A stretch of 64,000 nt of DNA from Paramecium tetraurelia (Eukaryota > Ciliophora > Oligohymenophorea > Peniculida > Parameciidae). The notes under the pieces were generated by a model that was not told the DNA's origin, ran no database searches, and was given only the letters and a program-made list of their open reading frames with translations. Both the position numbers and the translations under genes were made by a program. This document shows, piece by piece, positions 1-13,352 of this stretch; position 1 is the first letter of the stretch; each line of letters starts with the position of its first letter. The stretch is taken from assembly GCF_000165425.1 (NCBI RefSeq), contig NW_001799255.1:248001-312000 (forward strand), read 5' to 3'.

Positions 1-110
1 CACCTCTTAAGAATGTGTAAACACCAATTTGTGTCGTTGTATAACAAGTGAGCTGGTTGTCTGGCTCTCCAAGCTAGAGATTCTGATATTCTGTTTTAGA
101 AGGTAGGCAT
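1..110 (-). CDS. Partial gene at left edge
   Basis: An open frame on the minus strand begins with ATG at 108-110 and runs off the window, giving a start MPTFQNRISESLAWRARQ. It looks like a real N-terminus (Arg-rich, possibly amphipathic, as in a mitochondrial presequence), but only about 36 residues are visible and no family can be named. Two other frames are also open here, so the choice rests on residue composition only. Confidence 0.4.
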
Positions 111-257
111 TTCCAAGAAATGCAATGCACTGCATACATTGTGATATTGATTAATATCTTTGCTATATTCATATGAATTCTGATTTACTTTGTAAATCTA
201 TCTTTTTGTATTGATATCACCATTTTACCATGATAGGGCAAAATAGAGGTAAAATGA

Positions 258-743
258 TCACTCAACTTAGCCAAGAAGATCCACATGACAAATACTCTTG
301 CATAGAAATTACGGAGTGGTAACTAATTTATTGTTATGATAAGTATTTACTTCTCTCAAAACTAAATATCCTAATCCAAATCCTGACAACCATTTAGTCA
401 ATGTCCATTCTCTCCAATAAGTATGATTTGGTTTAATGTAAATATATTTGTTAACAAATTCTTCGCATGAATATGATGTGAATGGTCTTGCCAACTAAAT
501 TAATCTAATAATTGTAATTACTTTTGATAAATCCTTCTTGTATTTCTCGCTATGTGCTAAAAAGAATTCTTTCTTGCTTCTATTAAACACTGGTGAAAAG
601 TTTTCATCATCAAAGTCCAATGATTTCAATTCAATATTTGCAATCATTCTGTCATCATATGCATCCTTTAATACACATCAAGATATTACTTATTCCTCTT
701 GTGTTGGGTGCCACAATTTTGCTTTTCCCTATATGATTGGCAT
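258..743 (-). CDS. Small hypothetical protein with one hydrophobic stretch
   Basis: The ATG at 741-743 opens a frame ending in TGA at 258-260, with likely introns at 666-689 (24 nt) and 495-521 (27 nt); the spliced product is 144 aa. It is acidic near the N-terminus (LKSLDFDDENFSP), then aromatic and basic (NKYIYIKPNHTYWREWTLTK), then has a short hydrophobic run WLSGFGLGYLVL that could be one membrane span. Size and layout resemble small mitochondrial inner-membrane subunits, but that is only a guess; I do not recognise the family. The second intron is 3n and contains no TGA, so it could also be translated. Confidence 0.65.
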
Positions 744-1168
744 AAATAATTAAATAAATAATTATATGATATTCTTAGAATTTTATCTTTGTAAAACATA
801 TATTCAAATTACCAAGATTACTTCAATTCAAAAGTGCTTTGATTTCAAAGGTGATTAGATTGGAACTCAATAATTAAATTAGTCGTTTTTATGTACACTA
901 AAGTTTAAGCTTTTTGTTTCAGCTTGTCTCTGAATCAATAATTCAAATTAGTTTAGTTTTGAATCTCGAATCTCCAATGAACATTCTAATTGCAATAATT
1001 TGTTTTGAAGTCCATTCTCATTGAAAATTAGAAAAATTCAATTTTTTTATATGGTCTTCACTCAAATATGTGTGTGTTTTTATATAAAATGAATGAGGAT
1101 AAGGAAAATAATCAGGAATCACAAAGCTAATGGATAATAAATATTCTATTTATAATTTGATTTTTATA
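744..1168. promoter_or_regulatory. Divergent intergenic region
   Basis: About 425 bp separate the start codons of two divergently transcribed genes, so both promoters should lie here. It is very AT-rich; I see no defined element. Confidence 0.4.
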
Positions 1169-3632
1169 ATGGTTGTTACAAATGAAGAAATAATGGAAGG
1201 TTTTCAAGGAGAGTAGGATCTTTAAAATTTGGCAGACAAGGTAAAGACTGAGAATGTGGAGGGAAATTACAAGCAAGTGGTGGAAACAATACAGGATTTA
1301 TTCCAATAGGAAGGACAATCAAAATAAAAATATTTTGCAATGAAAGTAATATCTTTAATCAAAGAATCAAGCTGATGATGTTATTGAGTAAGAAATAACT
1401 ATTCATCAACAGTTTCATTAAGGCTAAGAATCTCTTTGATATTTTGGGGGAACTTGCTATGTGTGACTATCAAAAACCTTACGAGTAGAGAGGATTCAAA
1501 ATATTCGGGGCTCAGGAGGGTAATATCAATTGCTTCAAATTATAGATCAATTCTATAGTCAGGGTTTCTATGATTTATTGATGGAATGCATTTCATATTG
1601 GGGAACGAAGTACGCTACCGATTAGAAGGGGAATCCTACGAAATTTGGTAGGCTTCTTGAAAAGTTAACCAACTAGGGATTGAAACCGAAGGTAGACTTG
1701 CAGCACTTTGAATTAACAGAAGAGCAAATAGAGAAATTAAAAAGTTTTAGTATGCCAACTGAATAATAAAAATTAAAAAGCAACATGAATGATTATAGTT
1801 TGGAGGAATTGAAAAAAATGTATCAAGAAATGTTCAGCCAAACAAATGACTTGGTTGAGAGTTTAGAATAAAATTTAAAGGGAGAAGACCAAGCAACTGA
1901 GATTATGGATTAATGTAAAATTGCTAATTTATTTCTAGTGATGGAAAATGCCTATAACGACGCAGAGAAATTGAAGCCAAATTTGGAATTGTTGCATGCT
2001 CGCCAAAGCGAATTGGGAGAAGGCCAAAGAAAATAAATTGGTTATAGATTCAAAATCATTTCTACTTTAATTGAAGCTCATAAAGCAATGCGAGCAGAGG
2101 GATTTACGAATGAAAGCTACTAGATTTTCCGCTATGAAGTCTTATAAGCTACAAGAGAAATCACGGGGTCTGAAAAACCAAAACCCCCAGCAAATTATGG
2201 CAAACCTCCCTAATAATAACCTAATCCCTAACCAGATATAAAAGTCCAAACTTAATAGATTCAAAAACCACCCCAATAGCCAGACAAAAGATAGGCTCAG
2301 CAACCATAACCATATCAAAGTAAATATCCCCCTGCAAAAGAACAACCATATTAAAGTAAATATCCCCCTGGGAAGGAACATGAAATTTAAAAAACAATCC
2401 AGTAATCCGTTCCTTACAATCCATAAAATCAACCGAATTATCAACCCTAGACATATGCTAGAAATCCACAACCATAACAATAATAATATTAATAACCTAA
2501 GTAATAGAAACAACCCTATTATCAACCGAGTCAGCCTTATTAACAGCCAGAAAAGCATGTGCAATAGCCTCCTCCTTTTAAGAAATTGCCTATAGCTAGA
2601 TCGTATGATTTTCATTAAAGTCCCAATAAGGATTAATTTTTTGAAGATAATTATGACAATAAAAGTTAGAGCTCCTAGTAAACAGGAAAGGAGTTCTATT
2701 TGAAAGGACAGCTTGGATTAGAGTAATAGGTTTATGAAGGGGAATTTATTCCCTATGATGATAGAAATTTCACTATTTTTGAAGAGATCTATAACAGCAA
2801 TAGTGGGATAAGTAGGATAAAAAGAGCGAATTTGAAGAGCAGATATTCAATATTTGAATCTCTTGATATTCAAATTGGATTCGATTCAAATTTGATTTAT
2901 CATGAAATAACAAATCGTTTTTATCTACGAATTCGTTTGTGCGTTGGAAATAAAACATAATAGATTTTACAGAATGTCCAATATTAATTTGAAGGAGACA
3001 CTTGTATGGGTCTATGGACGTAGGAGCCAATTTATTAGCATAGTCACACGATATAAACGGATTAGTTAGGAAGATTGATATTGAATCCGAAATAATAGAT
3101 TTACATTCCGATATGCATTAATTATAACCGTGTTCCTTACTAAGTAATTTCAGGGAGAATTAGTTACGAGATTGCATATGAGGAAGAGGGAAGAATATCT
3201 CATTTCATCCTTCCTTGTTTATTAACAAAGTTCATGAGTTTTAGAGACACCACTATAGATTCATTTCTGGCAAGGTGGGAGTATAAATCCAAAAGCATTT
3301 TAAAGTCAGAGTAAGTACGTCTAAATCAAAAGATCGTTAATTCGAGAGATGATATTTTAAAACATTTCGGACCAAACAACGTCTTGATTTTGCATGGCGA
3401 AGAAGATATGCTAACGAGCGATGCTAATTAGATGTAAAAAAAGACTGAAATGGTGGGCAGTGAATATGGGTTGGTATTTACCTTAAGTAGTCCATAAATA
3501 GAATTTTTACTGAAAATAATTTTATTCCCAAATCAAACTGTTTTGTTTCAGATAATACCTTACTCATCTTACTAAACACAAGCAGAGGCGATTTTACACA
3601 CCCTTGTTTTTTTATTTGGCTTGCCAGATTGA
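1169..3632 (+). CDS. VHS/GAT-type sorting adaptor with alpha-adaptin-like appendage domain
   Basis: Two introns (1346-1371 and 1520-1545) give an 803-aa protein. Residues 1-150 are a helical VHS-like domain (for example MKLMMLLSKKQLFINSFIKA, then LFDILGELAMCDYQKPYEQRG). Residues about 190-297 form a helical GAT-like bundle (DYSLEELKKMYQEMFSQTND). Residues 310-460 are a Pro/Gln/Asn/Tyr-rich linker with repeated YQSKYPP. The C-terminal 310 residues look like an AP-2 alpha appendage: LPCLLTKFMSF followed by DSFLARWE matches the alpha-ear platform signature (LP..LNKF...FF.RW). VHS-GAT proteins such as TOM1 and GGA sort ubiquitinated cargo at endosomes or the Golgi; alpha appendages recruit accessory proteins in clathrin endocytosis. 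A job in coated-vesicle sorting is inferred. GGA proteins end in a short gamma-type ear, so the full alpha-type ear here is unusual. Confidence 0.8.
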
Positions 3633-3825
3633 CTTAATATTTAATTTAATAATAATAATTTTAATTTATTAATTAGAACGATTAGGCAGGATCTGTCAAT
3701 ATAATTTTATGTTAATGATGGATATCAGTAAATCGAGATTCTCAGAAACCTTCTGGAACTTTGACCTTTCTTATTGTCTTTATGATTAATATTAATAAAT
3801 AAGGGATTTTCCTAATATATAAAAA

Positions 3826-5329
3826 ATGAATGATCTAAATATATCACACAAGATTGGGAGTGGAGCCTTTAGTTAAGTCTACTTGGGTACTTACAAGAGT
3901 ATGCAAGTCGCAGTCAAGGTAAGCTTGGAGAAGTAAGTTAGGTGCTGGAGAAATCAGTTCCATGTTATTGTGAATTATTTAATCGCGAAGTAGAAATACT
4001 AGAGTAACTCTAACATCCTAATTTGGTGAAGTACATCACGGTATATAGCATAATCATTATCGCAGAGTTACGAAACATTTGAAAAATTATACATAGTGAT
4101 GGATTATGTTGAGGGTTCAAATTTGACTGAATTGAGCAAATCCAATCTAAGCGAATAGAAGATCAGAAGTATAATCAAGCAATTGCTGATTGTCTTAACG
4201 TATTTGCACAATAAGGACATTACTCACAGAGATATAAAGCCTGGTAATGAAAATTATAAATTTAGATAATATCTTGGTTGGTCTTGATGGCAGAGTGAGA
4301 TTGATAGATTTTGGGTTGTCTCAACAATCAGAATCCAAAATCTCATACGACAAATGTGGAACTCTCCTCTTCATGGCTCCAGAGATGATATTAAAAATGC
4401 CATATCTTAAGAGTGTAGATATGTGGAGTATAGGAATTATCCAATATCTTCTCTATGAGAGAAAACATCCCTTTCATTATGAGAACCTCGTTGAGAGCAT
4501 TTAGACTTATAATATCAATTTCTCTATCATGGACAAGTCCGCATAAAACTTCTTTAGGAAATGTGCTGCAGTCAATCCTGAAGCCAGGATGTCAGCTGAA
4601 CAAGCCCTTATGCATCCTTGGATCACTGGAGAAGGAGATTTGGGATAGCCCATCACTATTCACGATAGAATGGCTATATTCTAAAATAAATAAAAGTTAA
4701 TCTGCTTGATAAATGCTCTGTCCTTCATCAAATATTGCACCTCCTTTGTTAAGGCTATCAGATTAATCATCCCCTTGAATGAAGAAGTCCCACAATAAGA
4801 AATTACAGTAAGACAACCGAACTAAGATGCCACTAACAGAAAATCTACGTCAAGAATAAAGTAAGCTAGATCAACTAGTCAGCTTTTCTTTGAGACAAAT
4901 GTTGCTAGTCCACTAAAGAAATAATCTCCGTTTCGAATAGTTCAGCCGAGGCAATCTCAAACAAGACTACAGCATTCGAATTCTATGCAACTTGCTCAAA
5001 TGGCTAAAAGGGGATCTTTAAATAAATTACCGTATTATTCTATTTTATAAGGATGTTAGCCCACTTAATTCTAGCAATTCCCCTATAGAAAAGAGAAGAA
5101 CTAATATCAGATTGCGTTAACTTTGATTCATTATGTATTTAATATTACAGACTTCCATGGTCTCAGATTAATCTGGATTATTTTTAAATTTCTGTTAATT
5201 GTATCATCTCTTCTCTTAGGAATCGAATAAAATGGAGTTTAGTAAATTTGCTCTTAAGTTTACCTTTTTGGAATTATAAAATTTTGGTACTTATCGAAAG
5301 TAATAATTAATAAAACTCCCTATTGTGAG
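3826..5329 (+). CDS. Ser/Thr protein kinase (3' end uncertain)
   Basis: Introns at 3919-3941, 4041-4065 and 4244-4265 join a complete kinase domain: Gly loop IGSGAFSQVYLG, Lys in VAVKV, HRDIKPDN (created by the third splice), DFGLSQ, an activation segment with CGTLLFMAPE, and VDMWSIGIIQYLL. The C-terminal third is Ser/Gln/Arg-rich without a named domain. The overall pattern is CaMK/ULK-like; I cannot assign a subfamily. The main frame has no TGA before the next gene, so at least one more splice is needed. One option (intron 5051-5070, GTTAGC...CTAG) leads to TGA at 5327-5329 and is used here; another adds an intron at 5194-5219 and would run in frame into the downstream ubiquitin hydrolase. 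Confidence 0.75.
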
Positions 5330-5366
5330 GAAAGACAAGTTTTAATTAATTTATTTAAATTTAAAC

Positions 5367-6355
5367 ATGTATAGAACAACTAATTCATCTTATGGAAGTG
5401 GCGTTGTTACAAGAAATAAAGAGCAGATGAGTTAAAAGACTTAGGATGTAGATCCAATACGGATTGGGATTGAAAATATCGGCAATACTTGTTACATGTA
5501 TGCAAGAACAATAAGCATCCTAGAAACTCTATGTTGCAATGTTTATTCAATACTCCTGGCATCAGTACAGCTATGAAGTCGTACAAAGACAACAAAAACA
5601 GCTCTGAGTTGTTTAAACAATTTTATAAAATATGGTTTAGCATTTAAGCAGGAATAGAACCTGAACATAATGACATAATTCAATTTAAAAAATTGATGAA
5701 TCAGCACAGAGAGTTTGACAATTTCAATCAACAAGATTGCATCGAATTCTTCCATGTTTTCTTGGATATTGTAAACACAGGCTTTCTCACATAACCTTTC
5801 TTTGGTTAATTGACTTATTAAATAAATTGCTAAAATTGTAATAACTCTAGCAAATAAACCGAATAATTTATCAACTTATCTATCTACATAGAGTAGGCAT
5901 GCAGATTGAGTCAATTGCTCTCTGACTATTTCAAACCAGAGCAATTGAACTCTCAGGAGAAGTGCAGGAAGTGTCAAAAGACGAGTCCATTAATGAGGAG
6001 AACGAATTTGAGTGCACCTCCACTGGTCTTAGTAATTTAGTTAAAAAGATATGATTCAAGGTAAACCAGATCTAATAATGCTATTGAAATAGAATAAAGT
6101 CTTATACTGAAAGGGTTTTGTGATTAGAGTCCTTCGTATAAATTGTATGCGGTCATTAATCATTAAGGATACAGCATCTACAGTGGCCATTACACGTGGT
6201 ATACATATATATTCGAGTATCATAGTTTGATCAAGGCAGCCAACTGTTGGTATTATTTCAATGATCAAAGAGTTTCGGAGTACTCAAATAAGGTGGTGGA
6301 TGAAGAACTGTAGAAATCGCAGAATTCCTATGTATTATTTTATCAGAGACAATGA
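5367..6355 (+). CDS. Ubiquitin C-terminal hydrolase, USP family
   Basis: One 26-nt intron (5498-5523) splits the catalytic box; spliced it reads GNTCYINSMLQCLF, with the nucleophile Cys. The protein is 320 aa. Other USP landmarks are NQQDCIEFFHVFLD, two CxxC pairs (NCQNC and CRKC) expected to bind zinc in the fingers, LVLVIQLKRYD, the His box YSIYSGHYTWY, and WYYFNDQRV near the end, followed by SYVLFYQR. All catalytic positions are present, so it should be an active deubiquitinase. It is short, essentially a bare catalytic core with about 40 extra N-terminal residues. It lies about 40 bp downstream of the kinase stop proposed here, on the same strand. Confidence 0.92.
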
Positions 6356-6383
6356 ATGTAATTAATATATTTTGTTATCATTA

Positions 6384-9300
6384 TCATTCTCTGAATTATT
6401 CATGTTAAGTATTAGGGGCTCTGTCAACCTTAGCGGAATTGAGAGCCAACACTTTCTCCTCCTTTGGTTCAGGCACTGGAAGCACCTTAGGATCATAAGG
6501 CCATTTCTCAATCAACTCTTGAGGATTCTCCAAATAACTGCCCTGTCCAAAATTGACTTTCAGCCCATAGAATTTACCCTAAGAATAATATAGCAACATA
6601 CATAAAACAAGGGATGGGATTGATCTTTGATTACATTTAAGTAAAAAGCATTGGGGACTGCATGTTTCACAGAGAACACCTACTCTGAAGGACCCTTGGT
6701 ACTAAGAACATAGGCCCTGGCCTTTCCTTGAGTGTATCCGAAATAAACATAAGTCCATTGATATTGTAACAAATCAAATTCATGGGATACTGGCTCGAAA
6801 GTGGGATCTTTCAAAGTGTAAGTGCAAGTCACCAACTTTTAAACTTTTGTGAAAACAGCTAATGTTCTATCTCCAATGAATCTTTCATCAGAGCCTTCAT
6901 TATTCGTAGTCAATCTGACCAATCCTCTTAGATCATCAGGCATTTCAGGCTACAACACTGCATTTTGCATCCAAAATCCGTATGAATACTCTAACAAACC
7001 TACTTTATTTGCGAAAGAGAATTGGAACTTGTCCTTCTTCTCATTGATATCATCAGGCAATGTAGTGTCAACAATAGCAACAGGCCATTTAAAATCTTCT
7101 GCATCAACAGCAGGTACTGGCAATTTACGATGCAACTTCAAAACCATATCTACTACTTTCTATCCTTCACTAATGAAAGCACCAGCCCCTAAGAAGATTC
7201 TAGGATCGAATAACCATCCATGGAATCCTTTTCTACCAAATTCTTTTGCTCCCAATACAAATTTAGCATAACCTGTCAAAGCACTATGTTACACTTACAA
7301 TTCCACATGCTATGCCTTTTACTATTCTCTAAACAACACCAAACCATAGAATTGTCCACCCTTATAGGCAGTGTAAATGTAAGTCCATGCACCTTCTAAT
7401 TCTCCATATGGCAATTTTGCATCCACTGCATTTGATGGCTTACTTATGTCATAAGTACTGAATTCATAGTTACCCAAAGTAAGGAAAGCCGACAACACTC
7501 TGTCTCCCAATTCACTCTTATCTTAGTCTAACTTATTTGCTGATAATCTAAAGATGTTGTGTTATGGTTGTCTTTCAGTTAAAGTGGTTGGGAATGAGAT
7601 GAGCCATCTAGTCCATACTCCAATCGAATACTCATCTACAGATTCAACTTCTTAATTGAACTCTTGAGTGATTGCCTATTCTGTTTCAACCACGGTATCT
7701 TCTTTTCTGAACCACATGAATTTTTGATTAATAGCTATTGCATTATAATTTGGTAGTAAATCTTCATATCCTCTCTTCTGCACACTAACAAATGCACCAA
7801 ATCCATAACAAGCCATCCATTTTTAAATTTCTCCTTAAAATCTCTTGGTGTATGGATCTTTAGCCACATAAATACCAGTGTAATGAGGAACAAAGTGTTG
7901 AACTCCCTTGAATATTAATGGTTTATCCTCTTCAAATAAATGCAATAAAGCATGAAGTTCTTGTGCATCCTCATTATATCCCATGTAGATATAACTCCAA
8001 GCTCTTTTATTATGACCTAATGGTACATTTTCTTCTAAGAATTTAGCTTCGTTCCAATCCTTCAATCCTGCAAGTGTATAAGTAGATAATTTAATTGAAT
8101 CAACACAAATTGATGCAAATAATGTTCTGTCACCCTATGATCTCTTATCATTTAAATGCTCCTTATCATTATTAGTAACTCTGAACAAGATTTAACAATC
8201 ATTAGCACTCATTCCATTAACATTGGCTGCTTTGAACCATCCACTAATTGAGTATTCTCCAACACTTGACCAAGTCTCACCTCTTAATTCAGTACCACCT
8301 ATTTCATCTGTAACAGTTTCCAACTTTCCAATTAATTCCTATTGTCCATGTTTCTCTTTATGAATATATCCCACTGTTAAAGCTTATTCTAAAGCATAAG
8401 AATTTTGAATGGTCTTCATAACTTCTTAGGCTAAACTTAAAAATGATCCAGGACCGAAACTCAAAGCTAATTTGCTTATTATGCCCTAAAATGAAGGTAC
8501 ATCTGGTTCTCCTCCTATATGTAAAATTACGAAGTCTCCTAAAGGTTTATGTAACAAATCTGTGTTCTTTGCTGACAACATCTCTGCTCCATCAAACACA
8601 AAGAATGATGCTATTTACTTAGATCTGAGATAGCCCATATAAATATAATGCCATTGACCCTCTAATCTTTAGTTTGAAATTGTATGCAATTCATTAGGAG
8701 CATCATCATTTAAGTCGTAGGTTGCAAATTAAAATCCATTCTAAATAACGTAAGATGCAAGAATTCTATCTCCAATAGCAACTTTTCCTACTTCATTCTT
8801 TTCATTATTTGTCAATCTGATTAATTACATTTCCAAAGGCAATCTGTATTATCTTTCAGGCCAAGATTACAAAAATCTGCACCAAAGTCCAACACTGTAT
8901 TCTTGCATAGATTCAATTGGTTTGTCAGGCTCATCATTAAATCTAATTTTTTGTGGCTAACCAAGTATCAATTTTTCACTCTTTTCCCACTTGTACATTT
9001 TCTCTTGGGAGAACAACTTGGGACCCAAAACATAAACTGGCAATTGCAAGAAATTATCATTTCTGAAGGCTCCTTCTCCGAAATTAATTGTCAGTTAAGC
9101 CAATCGACTATTGTAATTTTCTAATTGTCCATCTTTTCCTACAAAAAGAAGATATTTGGATGCCACTGCATGTAGGATTGGCTCGTTACCTTTGTTCTCG
9201 TGAGAATCTGCTCTTAAGAAATACTAAACCTTTCTCTCCTTCTTAGAATAAGCAAAGTAGGCAAAAGTCCAAATTTCTAGTTATTGCTTTGGAATATTGC

Positions 9301-12300
9301 ATTCATAAGGAACATTCAAGGTTAAATCCTACAAAGAATAAGTACTAAATAACGCAGTTCCAATATGTGCCAACATCAAAACCTTATCTCCTATATTCTT
9401 TGCGTCATCCTCTCCTTTGTTTGATGTCAATCTATAAATTACTTGATTTGGTCTAACTTGTGTTTTAAACCATCTAAACCATAAAGACACTGAATATTCC
9501 CTTGCTTCTTATTCAATTGTCAATGGATTCACAATCTTAAGATTTTAGGCATCTTACTTTCCAGCAACCACCTCATATTATTTTGTAATAATGTTGATCT
9601 CAGGCTTTGGATCCTTGTTCTTTATTCTAGCTAGAATTCCTTATTTATTCTCAATGAAGGCTCCAGGACCAAGATTAAATCTAACAGTTGTAATTTACCC
9701 ATTGAAATTTGGATAGAACTTTCCTGCATGACCAATTGTTAATTACAAATAGTTTTACAATAATGTATGGATGACATCCATCTATATTCCTGCAGTGATA
9801 TCATTATAAGAAGAAAATGCTACAGCATGACCTAGAGTCTATGAGATTCTCTTATAACTGAAATAAAGGTAAATCCATTCACTTTCAGATTCCAACAAAT
9901 AAGGAATATTTCCATTCACATTATTTGAAGGAGGTTGTACATTGTAAGTTGAAAAGTGGTGAATACCCTTGCCTTGTAAGATCAAAAGCACTCTATCTCC
10001 AGGTTACTCAAAATCTTTATAATCCTTCTAGTTTGTCAATCTGGCCAATCCCATCCATTGTGGTTATTGATACAAAATACCCTTTTGTGCAAAATGCTCG
10101 AATCTAGCCCAAAATCCGAATCCATATTCACTTACTCCATGTAGGTGTAATTTTTCACTTTACTCAAATTAAACATGTAGAGGTACATCCTTCTCATTAG
10201 CAGCACACTCTATAATCTATTCAACGTGTTGAGCTTCTTATCCTGCCTATTATAACTTAACGTGATCAGTTCCACTAACAAAGCCAAAGTGTACTTTGAT
10301 ATTTTCATCAGAATCAAAATTACCTTCTCTATATGATCCTTCTCCAATATTGATTACCCATGTTTTCATTGAACCTTAGAACTTTTACTCCTCTGATGAA
10401 ATTATTACTGAAAATACTGCTACATAAAAATGAGTAATTTAATCCTAATTAAATTTGCTATCTGTAAAGGTAAACTTCACATAACCAAATGTTTTTTTCA
10501 ATAATTATGAATAACCATAATAAATATAAGTCCATTGATCCCAGTATTCTCCCAGTGACTACTCTTGAGTAACAATTCCAGAACAATCATCTCCTTTGCA
10601 AGAATATGTATTAAAATTATAGGCCAAATCTGATCGTAATATTTATAGGGTTTATTCAAATTTTCCATTCAAATCAGCAAGTCTTTTTTGAGCAAAAGAG
10701 GCAATAGGAAACACTTTGCCCACTTTCTAAATTCCACTCCATTTCACCCATCCTGAAATACTATACTCTTTAATTCCTTAGAATTTATCAAATTGGAACT
10801 TTTGGCTTGGTTGTTCTACTGGTAGTCCGATTAACTATTATGTTTATCTGCTAATGGGACGTATTTAGGCCTTATCAGGTAAAGTATTCTATGTTAACAA
10901 TTTGAGTTGGTCAACTGAATTTATGAATGCTCCTGGTCCGATTGAACATTAGATCTTGCACATTTAACCATTAAAGAAAGGTGCTGAGCTCTTTCCAACA
11001 ACAAATTCTGCATACTCCAATAAGAAATCGTGCAAAATATCAAAAACGACTTCCTTTATTTCTCCTTCAACTCCAAATTAAACATAACCTTTAGCTATAC
11101 CCTTATTTGCAACTCGTTTATAACCAAAGTAAACATAATTCCATGAACCTTCTATATCATCAAATTCAATATCATCTTTAGCTTTGTAAGTATAGAATTC
11201 GTAGGCCTATTTACTTAATGTAACTGCCAAAGTTTGATCCTTCTCTTAAAGAGGTCTTGTGTTTGCTCTCTTTAGTTTTCCATCAACTTATTCAATTAAA
11301 TATGGAGCAGTGCCAAATCTAGCTATATTATGAACAGCACCTCTTTGGACCAAAAATTTGGGTAAAGTCTACAACCATCTAGTCCATAAGCCAAATGAGT
11401 ATTCACTCTGACCATTAAGTCTCAATTTAGTATCATCATGAATTAAAATCTTATCAACTAAAGGTTTATCAGAATCATATTCAGCATCTCTAACAACGTT
11501 TGGCTCGGAAGCATCATCCTAAAATTAAATTGGTTTGACTAATTGATAGACACCAACAGCTCCATCTCCATAGAAAAATTATTAACCAAAATTAAGGCTT
11601 GATTTATAAGCACCTGGTCCCAAATATACTCCAACATATCCTATTCTGCCATTGAAGGATGAAATTTGTTCGTCCCCTCCAATAGTAAAGTGCAATTTAG
11701 TCACAAGTTTATGTTGAACAGGATCAAATATGATTTCATCTGCTTTTCCTGGTCTAATCAATGCACCATATGCTTTTACTTAATCATTATCATAACCAAA
11801 GTAAACATATGTCCAAGTATAATTTGGTGATTCAACTGTTTTAGAAATATATGATGTTCCTTTGGCTTTGTTTCCTTGAATTGTGTAAGTATTAAAGTAA
11901 ACTGTGCTTTTAGCTCCTCCACCATAAGTGTAATGAACCTCCAATGAACGATCTCCTAATACTCCTTTATTTGGCTACTTTTTATCTGTGGATCTCAAAT
12001 TAAATAGTTAAAATGTATTCGACTCATCCACCTTTAAATCGTCTACCCATCTAAACCATCCTGCAAAACTATACTCCTCTATTATTAGAGTTGATTCTTA
12101 TGGATCTAATACAACAGAATCTCCTTTATTGTTTGCCCCAAAGGACCTTGGAGTTGTTAAGATCTCTAAATCAGTTAAACTGCTAACTGCTTGAGGAACA
12201 TTACTAATTGTTTTTATGAGCTGATTTATTTTCTCTTCAGAATCGATAAAAGCTGGAGCATCTATATCATAAAAGATATTTGCAAACTATCCATTAAATC

Positions 12301-13265
12301 CCTCATATGCAAAATGCTTTCCTCCTATGATCAATTTAAAGTAGATTGGAGGAACATGCTAACAATGGATTTCTGTTTTTAAAACTTTACCATTATCACC
12401 ATATCCCACTACATAACCAACAGCTGCTTTTTTGGCCAAACTGTAAGAAAATGTAATGAAGTACCACATACTTTCTAATTCTTCGTTCAAAGCTACTACT
12501 TAATCTTTTATTTTCTTTTTATCACCATGATCATATGTGGAAAAGACGAATGTATTTTCTAACAAAAACACTGAAAGGGTTCTATCTCCATAAAATGTAT
12601 AATCTTTATAATCCTAATTCGATGTTAATCTTGATATAAAATAATATTGTTAAGCCTACCGCGAGTGTTTCTTGGGGAAATTATCAGTGTATCTTAACCA
12701 AAAACCATAACCATATTCATCAGAATCTTAAAGCATTTCTCTATCTGCAAATTCATATTGTTCTGCTGGTTCTCCATCAAAAGAACTTGAAACATATTTA
12801 GTTGATACAGGTACAACAACTCTGTCTTTTGCAGGTCTTGTGTTAACTTTATGTTTTGGAGGTACATATTAGGTTGGTTCATTCGGGTTATATTCTTCCT
12901 TAATTGAGCTAATCTTTATTGATTTTTCATGATTATGATCTTCTACTTTCTGTTTTGGTTTCTCATTTTAAACATTTTTTAAGGCTTATTTTTCATCCTT
13001 TAACAGATCTTAAATAGGACCACCAAACGAACTCTCCTTAGTTTATTAAGCTTAACCTTGCTTTTTAGTATCTTAATTTTTATCTTCTTATTTTTTCACT
13101 TCAGTAGGCTATTAGCTCTATTATTGCTATTATTCTTGTTATTAAGATGCTTTAACATTCTACTATTCTTTCTCTCCTTAGCCCTATTATTATTTTTACT
13201 ACTCTTATGCTTATTGATTCTTTTGTTGGCTTTATTATTAATCTTATTATTACTATTATGATTAC

Positions 13266-13352
<87 letters not shown>

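Noticed and set aside
5097-5366. Possible EF-hand-like sequence after the first kinase
   Set aside because: It depends on unproven introns and lacks the DxDxxG loop residues.
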